From Candidatus Parvarchaeota archaeon (GTDB lineage: Archaea; Nanobdellota; Nanobdellia; Parvarchaeales; Parvarchaeaceae), in contig JAPDMB010000013.1 in the NCBI GenBank assembly GCA_025920305.1, positions 1 to 12,468 on the forward strand: a stretch of DNA of 12,468 nucleotides, read 5' to 3'. Under the pieces are notes generated by a model. The model saw only the letters and a program-made list of their open reading frames with translations. It was not told the DNA's origin and ran no database searches. A program made the translations under genes and the position numbers. Of the stretch, positions 7,165 to 12,468 are shown piece by piece (position 1 is the first letter of the stretch; every line of letters begins with the position of its first letter).

Positions 7165-7929
7165 ATGCTATCTAGGTATATGATGAAGCTTAGGAGTAAT
7201 CTGCTGAACCTTGAATTTGATGAGAAAGAGATGTCTCTTTATTGCGACGGCGAGAAGTTGGTTCCGGACATAAGGAGATTGAGCGAAATGAGCGACGTTC
7301 TCTTCAACAGGACATTCATCAATGATTCTAACAAAAACGACCCGCTGTATTATATGTTCAGGGGCGTAGGCTTCGGCAAGAATTCATCAGTTTTCGAAGC
7401 GCATACTATCAGATATGATATAACAGCTCTGGATCATTACGATCTCGGCGGCGAGTTCAATAAGACCTTAGGGCATTATCACCCTGTCGCGGAGAAGGGT
7501 TTATCCTTCCCGGAGTTGTATGAGGTCCTATATGGGGAAGTGCTTTATATATTGCAGCGCGTAAATCCAGATAATTCTTACGATGTGAGGCTGGTCCATG
7601 CTAAAGCAGGGGACAGAGTTATAATGCTGCCGAACTATGGGCACATAACAGTGAATGTTGGAAGCGGCATACTGATCGAGGCCAATCTAGTCAACTCCAC
7701 ATTCAAATCCAACTATGAGCCTATTAAACAGAAAAGAGGAGGGGCGGTCTATGTGTTGACGAATAATAATATAGCCATGAACCGCAATTACAATGATGTG
7801 AAGGTGGATTATTCCGAGGCTGCCAAGATACCATCTCTTGACTATTCAAAGCCTACAATCTATGATGAATATGTAGGCCACCCGGAGCACTTTGAGTTCC
7901 TGAATCATCCTTCTCTGCTTGGAAATTGA
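7165..7929 (+). CDS. Cupin-type glucose-6-phosphate isomerase
   Basis: A 254-residue protein of the archaeal cupin phosphoglucose isomerase family, which interconverts glucose 6-phosphate and fructose 6-phosphate using a bound metal. Seen: GHYHP with His104 and His106, Glu117 in FPELYEVLYG, and His160 in MLPNYGHITVNVG, corresponding to the HxH...E...H metal site of the Pyrococcus enzyme, plus the TVN tail of the second cupin motif. It is longer than the roughly 190-residue Pyrococcus enzyme, with a longer N-terminus, about four extra residues between HxH and Glu, and a C-terminal extension (about 200-254). The ATG at 7165 is used; Met codons at 7180 and 7183 are alternatives. Placed between a sugar-lipid flippase and AglB, it may supply hexose phosphate for glycan precursors as well as serve central metabolism. 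Confidence 0.88.
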   Translation: MLSRYMMKLRSNLLNLEFDEKEMSLYCDGEKLVPDIRRLSEMSDVLFNRTFINDSNKNDPLYYMFRGVGFGKNSSVFEAHTIRYDITALDHYDLGGEFNKTLGHYHPVAEKGLSFPELYEVLYGEVLYILQRVNPDNSYDVRLVHAKAGDRVIMLPNYGHITVNVGSGILIEANLVNSTFKSNYEPIKQKRGGAVYVLTNNNIAMNRNYNDVKVDYSEAAKIPSLDYSKPTIYDEYVGHPEHFEFLNHPSLLGN

Positions 7930-7933
7930 ACGG

Positions 7934-7945
7934 GAAGGTTTAAAT
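7934..7945 (+). promoter_or_regulatory. BRE/TATA-like element ahead of aglB (GAAGGTTTAAAT)
   Basis: It lies 5-16 nt after the GPI stop codon in the 76-nt gap before aglB. A transcript starting about 27 nt downstream (near 7969) would carry a leader of roughly 35-40 nt. The same GAAGGTTTAA core occurs at three other places in the window. Candidate promoter for aglB and perhaps cmk. Confidence 0.5.
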
Positions 7946-7984
7946 CCTATAATTGACTGCATCTTTTAATCGCTTTGAAGCTTT

Positions 7985-7996
7985 ATGGGTAGGTAG
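7985..7996 (+). promoter_or_regulatory. Tiny upstream frame and purine-rich leader before aglB
   Basis: The leader contains ATG GGT AGG TAG, a three-codon frame ending 9 nt before the aglB ATG. The overlapping GGTAGGTAGGAAG stretch (7988-8000) is purine-rich and might act as a ribosome binding site, though it is not a canonical GGAGGTG. Whether the mini-frame is translated is unknown. Confidence 0.25.
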
Positions 7997-8005
7997 GAAG
8001 ATAAC

Positions 8006-11000
8006 ATGACCGAAGAAAAACACGAGTCAGAACCTAAGGGAGAGGAGAAAAAGGGCGAAAAAGTCACGGAGGTAGAGTTTAATCTGGATTTAGCCGGCTT
8101 GAAGTCGTTGCTTAAACCGGTGGTAAAGTACGGGATAGGCTACGGCTTGATATTCATCATCTTAGCCGTATTGATGGTCGTCTCTTTGATATACACTTAT
8201 CTTTCGATCTATTTCTACTCCACCCTTGCCTTGATGCTCATCTTTTCTGTCCTCTCCGGTTTGTTCACAAAACATAAGGCTCCGTTCTATGCTCTGCTGT
8301 TCACCGCTATAATCTTAGGTCTGATAATAAGGACAGCCAGTCTGCCGGCTCTAGGCGCAACTCCGTTGGTCGGGAACAATTATCTTGGAATGGGCGGCTC
8401 GCTTACTGGGCTAGATCCCTATGAATTCTACGATCTTATGAAGGATGTGATAGCAACCGGTAACGTCCCAGTAATAAATCACCTGCAGTATCTGCCGATA
8501 GGTCTGCCATCAAGATCCCAGGAGATCTTGATATCCTTCTTCGGCGCTTATATGTACCGTTTCTTAGCTCCAATAGTCCCCGCAGCGACCCCGATGACGT
8601 GGTTTATGATATACCCTCCAATCGTGGCTGTGATTATGACCATAATCTTGTTTTTCATACTTCTGTACATATTCAAAGACTATTGGATGGCCTCCCTAGG
8701 GGCGCTGGTGTTTCCCGCCTTTGAAACTCTATTAGGCAGGACCTCCGCCGGCTTCTCCACTAAGACAGCGATGGGTTTCATGTTTATCTTCTTGTCTTTG
8801 TTCATGCTGGTCAAGATATTTACGTCAAAGGACAGGAATTCCAAGCTTCTCTACGGCTTCCTGATGGCGATATCAGTCGGATTCGGAGCGATAACGAGCG
8901 GATATGCTGAGTTTTCAATCATAATCATACCGTTGACCTACTTATTGCTTATAATGTTCGAATTTGATAAGAAGGAGGATCTCTACGCTTTTCTTCCTTT
9001 TGGTCTTTTCCTGGCTTTCGAGGCAAGTTTTCTTAATTTCAGCCTCTCTAATCTGCTAAGCTTCGAGCTGTTCCCGATGTACTTTGTTTACCTAGTCATT
9101 TTATTCAAGCTATTCGTATATGATAGATACAGGGACAGATTGAAAATACCCTACATAAATGAAGGTACAAGTCCGGTGGTATACGCCCTGCTGATAGGGT
9201 TCGTAATAAGCCTGCTTCCGAAACTAAATCTGCTGCATAAACTGCTGTCATTCCTAAGCTCTGAGATAAGCCATCCCCTTGGTCTAGGCGCTATCAACCC
9301 CCTTTCGTTGACAATAGCCGAGTATGGGAGCGTTAACCTCGCAAACAGGTTTGCCGAGTACAATTTTGTAACTGCCGGAGGCATAGGCGTCAATTTCTTG
9401 CTGCTGTTCATAGGTTCCTCTATCCTTCTCTATCTTATCTCTAGAAGGTTCAAGCACTGGTATATATTTTATTCGTTGCTTCTCCCAGTGATAGTCCTTA
9501 TAAACGGCGGAGTCTTCTCATTCACACTTGCATCTGAGGTCTATCTTCTAGTCGCGGTTATAATGGCAGCTGTTCCGGAGGTTATAGCTTTGTACGAATT
9601 CAGCAAGCATAGAAGTAAAAAGCTCCTTGGAAATGTGGCGATATTCGTGTTCATATCGATAGTGATCATAGCTGTCTCCTTCGCTCTGGGTCAGAGCAAG
9701 AATTATTATAAATACGGTACGGTCGGCTTGATTGGCATATTCCTCCTATTCCTGGTGTTTGACAAGTTCGAAAGGGAGAGCGTGTCAGATAAGGTCTACC
9801 TTATACTCATCACCTTATTCAGCCTGACAATCGTGTTATCTAATTTAGAGCTGAGGCTGCTGGAGCCGACAGATATCACAGCCGTTTTACTTGTCCCATT
9901 AGCCGTAGTCTTCCTGACTAATTCTGGAATAAAGTACATAAGGAACATATTTAAGGAAAAAGCCAGTAGAAGGGCGCTTTATGCCCTCATAGGCCTAGTG
10001 GTAATCATAGCGTTAACATTTACAGCCATTCAGCTCTACAGCAGCTTGACACTATCATATCAGATAGAGCAACAAAGCGGATCTGGTCTAGCCCTATGGG
10101 GACCTACCATGCTTTGGATAAACCAGAATACACCTGCGAACAGCTCCATAATATCATGGTGGGATTATGGGTATTGGGAGCAGGCAATAGCTGGCAGGAC
10201 TTCTGTGGCTGATGGCAGCAACGCATACGGCTATCAGTCAATGATAGCGAAATACTTCTTTGAAGCAACTTCTCCTTACCAGTATGCTACTTATCTTCAT
10301 TTCATTCATGAACCTACATATGCGGTGATAAGCGGCAGCGAAGTGTTAAAGTTTTCAGCTATATCGACGATCGCTCTAAAGCCGACTGAATTCTCGCCTT
10401 TGGTTGAGGGCGCCACTCAGCTGAATTCAAATAATCTGGGGAATAAGAGTTACAAGTATATAGCGACATTCGGCGGTACAGCCAGTACTGGTTACGGTCT
10501 TATCGATTCAAATTTAACGGTCGGTTTGCAGAATATCCCTGCTAGTAATGCTATCTTATTGGAAGCGCTTTTCCCGTTTAACATTACGGCTAATTCAAAT
10601 CTTTCTATAGGGGCGCCATACGGCATCGTCTATAACACATTGACACAGCAGGCTAGTTCGCCAATGCCTATCGATTACTTCTGTACATATTCAGAAGGCT
10701 GCATCCAGGAGAGCACAAGCGGTATACCAGGCGGTATAATGCTTTTGCTGCCTAATGAGACAGCTACCCTTCACATCGGAGGCGTAGGTAGCGGTTATAT
10801 ACCAGAGTCTATAAACCTGTCTGCATTTGGAAATAAAGGTGCCGCTCTGTTTATCCCGAATAAGACTTTAAATACGCTGTTTGTCAAACTGTACCTTTTG
10901 AATGAGACTGTACCCGGGTTCAAATTGGTTTTCTCTGATAACTTGCCGGTGAACTCGCTTTTAAGCATAGAGAACCAGGTACTTACGAATATAAACGTGT

Positions 11001-11149
11001 ACCAGATAAATTACACTGAATTGTCCAAATATGAACTGACTGGAGAGTGCTCGATTTCTCCTTCAGCGGTAAACTACTGTGACAACCTCAGCTATCTCCC
11101 AAGCGTTTTCAGCAGGAATCTGTCGCTGATAAACAGCACTGGTATTTAG
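8006..11149 (+). CDS. aglB: Oligosaccharyltransferase AglB (STT3 family)
   Basis: A 1047-residue membrane enzyme that transfers a lipid-linked glycan to Asn in N-x-S/T sequons on the outer face. Seen: a charged cytoplasmic tail (1-40); about 13 membrane helices to around residue 675; the first catalytic Asp137 in GLDPYEFYDL in the first outer loop; RTSAGFSTK near 245-253; the TIxE motif TIAE at 436-439 in outer loop 5; and WWDYGYW at 718-724, the sequon-binding signature. EVLKFSAI at 779-786 sits where the DK motif (DxxKxxx[M/I]) is expected, with Glu replacing Asp. The soluble C-terminal part (about 345 residues) carries 13 N-x-S/T sites and four Cys (893, 899, 1015, 1025) that could form disulfides. 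Forms a glycosylation block with the flippase and GPI genes. Confidence 0.97.
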   Translation: MTEEKHESEPKGEEKKGEKVTEVEFNLDLAGLKSLLKPVVKYGIGYGLIFIILAVLMVVSLIYTYLSIYFYSTLALMLIFSVLSGLFTKHKAPFYALLFTAIILGLIIRTASLPALGATPLVGNNYLGMGGSLTGLDPYEFYDLMKDVIATGNVPVINHLQYLPIGLPSRSQEILISFFGAYMYRFLAPIVPAATPMTWFMIYPPIVAVIMTIILFFILLYIFKDYWMASLGALVFPAFETLLGRTSAGFSTKTAMGFMFIFLSLFMLVKIFTSKDRNSKLLYGFLMAISVGFGAITSGYAEFSIIIIPLTYLLLIMFEFDKKEDLYAFLPFGLFLAFEASFLNFSLSNLLSFELFPMYFVYLVILFKLFVYDRYRDRLKIPYINEGTSPVVYALLIGFVISLLPKLNLLHKLLSFLSSEISHPLGLGAINPLSLTIAEYGSVNLANRFAEYNFVTAGGIGVNFLLLFIGSSILLYLISRRFKHWYIFYSLLLPVIVLINGGVFSFTLASEVYLLVAVIMAAVPEVIALYEFSKHRSKKLLGNVAIFVFISIVIIAVSFALGQSKNYYKYGTVGLIGIFLLFLVFDKFERESVSDKVYLILITLFSLTIVLSNLELRLLEPTDITAVLLVPLAVVFLTNSGIKYIRNIFKEKASRRALYALIGLVVIIALTFTAIQLYSSLTLSYQIEQQSGSGLALWGPTMLWINQNTPANSSIISWWDYGYWEQAIAGRTSVADGSNAYGYQSMIAKYFFEATSPYQYATYLHFIHEPTYAVISGSEVLKFSAISTIALKPTEFSPLVEGATQLNSNNLGNKSYKYIATFGGTASTGYGLIDSNLTVGLQNIPASNAILLEALFPFNITANSNLSIGAPYGIVYNTLTQQASSPMPIDYFCTYSEGCIQESTSGIPGGIMLLLPNETATLHIGGVGSGYIPESINLSAFGNKGAALFIPNKTLNTLFVKLYLLNETVPGFKLVFSDNLPVNSLLSIENQVLTNINVYQINYTELSKYELTGECSISPSAVNYCDNLSYLPSVFSRNLSLINSTGI

Positions 11150-11187
11150 AGATAATATTCTTAAACAGAGAGGTCCTAGTACTTTCT

Positions 11188-11742
11188 ATGATAGTAATAG
11201 TTTCAGGTCCGACAGCTTCAGGTAAAACGACCCTCGCAAAAGGATTAGCTACCGAGTTAAATCTAAGCTACTTGTCCGGCAGTTCGAAGCTGAAGGAGCT
11301 TCTCAAACTCAGGGCACTCAGAACCTGGGAGTCAAACGAAGGCATAAAGGCGATACTCTTTAGGCTGAAAAATACAGAGTTCGACAGGAAGCTGGATACT
11401 GAGATCCTAAAGGCCATTAAGAGAAGCGATGATATGGTCGTGGATAGCTGGACAGTCCCTTGGCTTTTTAAAAAAGGGAATGCACTTAAGATCTACGTAA
11501 AGGCGCCGATTGAGATCAGGGCACTTAGGGTATCGGAGAGGAACGGCATTAAATATAAAGCCGCATTAAGCTTTACAAAGAAGAAAGATGAACTGACCGC
11601 CAGGATATACAAGAAACTGTATGGTATTGACGTGTTAAATGATGTGTCTCCTTTTGATTTAGTCGTAGATTCTAGCAAGTTGGACATTGACAATCTACGG
11701 GACATATGCGTCGATTTCATATTTAAATTCTTTAAAGTCTAA
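11188..11742 (+). CDS. cmk: Cytidylate kinase, archaeal type
   Basis: A 184-residue cytoplasmic P-loop kinase phosphorylating CMP/dCMP with ATP. Seen: Walker A GPTASGKT at 7-14, EFDRKLD at 64-70 (the archaeal TEIDRxLD pattern), VVDSWTVPWLFKKGNALKIYVKAP at about 84-107 with the W and KAP typical of archaeal members, RALRVSERNG at 111-120 (lid region), and ARIYKKLYGIDVLNDVSPFDLVVDSSK at 138-164, also characteristic. Position immediately upstream of cbf5 is a common archaeal arrangement. The start at 11188 lies 39 nt after the aglB stop. GAGAGGT at 11168-11174 is a weak possible ribosome binding site, and TTCTTAAAC about 27 nt upstream a weak possible TATA box, so co-transcription with aglB is plausible but unproven. 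Confidence 0.92.
   Translation: MIVIVSGPTASGKTTLAKGLATELNLSYLSGSSKLKELLKLRALRTWESNEGIKAILFRLKNTEFDRKLDTEILKAIKRSDDMVVDSWTVPWLFKKGNALKIYVKAPIEIRALRVSERNGIKYKAALSFTKKKDELTARIYKKLYGIDVLNDVSPFDLVVDSSKLDIDNLRDICVDFIFKFFKV
11721..11728 (+). promoter_or_regulatory. TATA-like box ahead of cbf5
   Basis: ATTTAAAT lies inside the last codons of cmk. Its centre is 27.5 nt from the cbf5 ATG at 11752, the same spacing as for the divergent promoter at 5582-5589 on its left side. This suggests a leaderless cbf5 mRNA made independently of cmk. The 9-nt gap between the genes leaves no obvious ribosome binding site. Confidence 0.5.
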
Positions 11743-11751
11743 CTTACTTTA

Positions 11752-12468
11752 ATGGGTCTGCCTTTCGAAGGTTTAAAACGCGAGGTGTTTGTTTTGCGCG
11801 AGGAGGCGACCAGTGAAAAATACGGCGTGTATCCTGAGAGGAGGGATATAAAACAGAGGATGGATTTTGGGTTTGTGCTCTTGGACAAACCAAGCGGCAT
11901 CAGGTCTAAAACCTCTGCTTTTATCGCAAAGAAGATACTCTCGCCATTAGGGGCGACTAAAATCGGTTACTCAGGGACTTTAGTGTGATTCACAAAGAAA
12001 TCCCAATGTAACTGGATTGTTGCCATTATCTATAAACCGCGCAAATAAAGCGATAGCTATGCTCCTCTTGGGCGGAAAAGAATACATCGCTTTGATGCAT
12101 GTGCATAAGGATTTCAATGAAGATGAATTAAAGAAGAGCGTGAGCAGCTTCATCGGAAAGATAAACCAGCTCCCGCCAGCCAGGTCTAATGTTAAGAGGC
12201 AGTATAGAGAGAGGACCGTCTACTATCTTGATATACTGGAGATCGATGGGAGGGACGTTCTTTTCAAAGTGGGAGTAGAATCCGGTACTTATATAAGAAA
12301 GTTGATAAATGATATCGGTGAAAAATCAGGCCTCGGCGCTCATATGGTAGAGCTCAGAAGAACAAAGGTGGCGGATTTGACAGAGGACGATGGATTAGCC
12401 ACACTGCAAGATTTGGAGGACGCAGTCTACTTTTATACGAATGATGGAGATGAGAGGCTGCTAAATAA
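11752..12468 (+). CDS. cbf5: tRNA/rRNA pseudouridine synthase Cbf5 (TruB family), intron-split, 3' end outside window
   Basis: The catalytic subunit of archaeal box H/ACA RNPs, making pseudouridine in rRNA and U55 in tRNA. Exon 1 (11752-11983, 77 codons plus one base) encodes the family N-terminus: LKREVF, YGVYPERR, FGFVLLDKPSGI, ending GYSGTL. Its genomic frame would then read V-stop (TGA at 11986). Exon 2 (12000-12468) lies in another frame and encodes DPNVTGLLPL, KEYIALMHVH, LPPARSNVKRQ, GRDVLFKVGVESGTYIRKLI and GAHMVELRRT, all standard TruB/Cbf5 blocks. Joining 11983 to 12000 gives catalytic Asp78 (G|AT) in GTLDPNVTG. The frame is still open at the edge; the rest of the catalytic domain and the PUA domain must lie beyond. 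The ATG at 11752 is supported by conservation of the N-terminal LPFEGLKREV and the TATA box at 11721-11728. CMP kinase is its usual neighbour. Confidence 0.95.
11963..12015 (+). other. Bulge-helix-bulge RNA structure spanning the cbf5 splice sites
   Basis: Predicted pairs: 11963-11970 with 12008-12015 (8 bp, two G-U); a 3x3 internal loop; 11974-11977 with 12001-12004 (GGGA:UCCC); a 3-nt bulge AAA at 11998-12000; central helix 11978-11981 with 11994-11997 (CUUU:AAAG); a 3-nt bulge AGU at 11982-11984; and hairpin 11985-11987 with 11991-11993 (GUG:CAC) closed by AUU. This is the canonical hBHBh' substrate of the archaeal splicing endonuclease. Cutting after the second base of each bulge gives exactly the junction needed by the protein. 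Confidence 0.88.
11984..11999 (+). other. 16-nt archaeal-type intron in cbf5
   Basis: The sequence TGTGATTCACAAAGAA interrupts the Asp78 codon after its first base (phase 1). Its length is not a multiple of three and it contains an in-frame TGA, so unspliced mRNA cannot make full-length Cbf5. Its ends coincide with the cleavage points of the flanking 3-nt bulges. It consists of one bulge base, a 3-bp/3-nt hairpin, one strand of the 4-bp central helix and two bulge bases, close to the smallest intron a canonical BHB could hold. Confidence 0.9.

Noticed and set aside
9151..9411. Minus-strand open frame inside aglB
   Set aside because: It lies opposite well-conserved membrane helices and the TIAE motif, and has no promoter or motif.
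11493..11720. Minus-strand open frame inside cmk
   Set aside because: It is antisense to conserved kinase sequence and its product resembles no protein family.
11752..11988. cbf5 read as a short 78-residue gene or as a frameshifted pseudogene
   Set aside because: The protein is conserved on both sides of the break, and a 16-nt excision at canonical BHB cut sites restores it exactly, which a random frameshift would not do.

Overview
The window looks like chromosomal DNA of an archaeon with a compact genome. Evidence for this: an AglB-type oligosaccharyltransferase, an archaeal CMP kinase next to Cbf5, a cupin-type glucose-6-phosphate isomerase, a PAC2-family protein, an archaeal OBG GTPase with a TGS domain, archaeal TATA-like boxes about 26-28 nt ahead of several start codons, and an intron of the archaeal bulge-helix-bulge (BHB) type. 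The very short intergenic gaps and gene content would suit a DPANN/Micrarchaeota-like or euryarchaeal lineage, but I cannot fix the lineage from the sequence alone. No tRNA, rRNA, CRISPR array or intact mobile element was seen.

Layout, left to right. Minus strand, 1-2428: a PAC2-family protein, then TldD, then the start of its partner TldE/PmbA, which runs off the left edge. This is a likely three-gene proteolysis operon read leftward from a TATA box at 2438-2445. Minus strand, 2523-5558: a small four-helix membrane protein, an OBG-like GTPase, the 16S rRNA dimethyltransferase KsgA and a site-2-type membrane protease. They are separated by 5 nt or overlap by 4-7 nt, so they form one operon. 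Plus strand, 5619-11149: a lipid-linked sugar flippase, a cupin phosphoglucose isomerase and the oligosaccharyltransferase AglB. This is a surface N-glycosylation block. Plus strand, 11188-12468: cytidylate kinase and cbf5, the latter running off the right edge.

The two large gene blocks diverge from a 60-nt gap (5559-5618) with a single palindromic ATTTAAAT box placed to serve both directions.

The most striking feature is in cbf5. The reading frame stops after GTL-V, just where the catalytic aspartate is expected, and resumes one frame later. Removing 16 nt (11984-11999) restores GTLDPNVTG exactly. The RNA around these 16 nt folds into a textbook BHB: 4-bp exon helix, 3-nt bulge, 4-bp central helix, 3-nt bulge, 3-bp intron hairpin. 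Both predicted cleavage points fall at the ends required by the protein. This is therefore a minimal mRNA intron splitting the codon of the catalytic Asp, and only spliced mRNA can give an active pseudouridine synthase.
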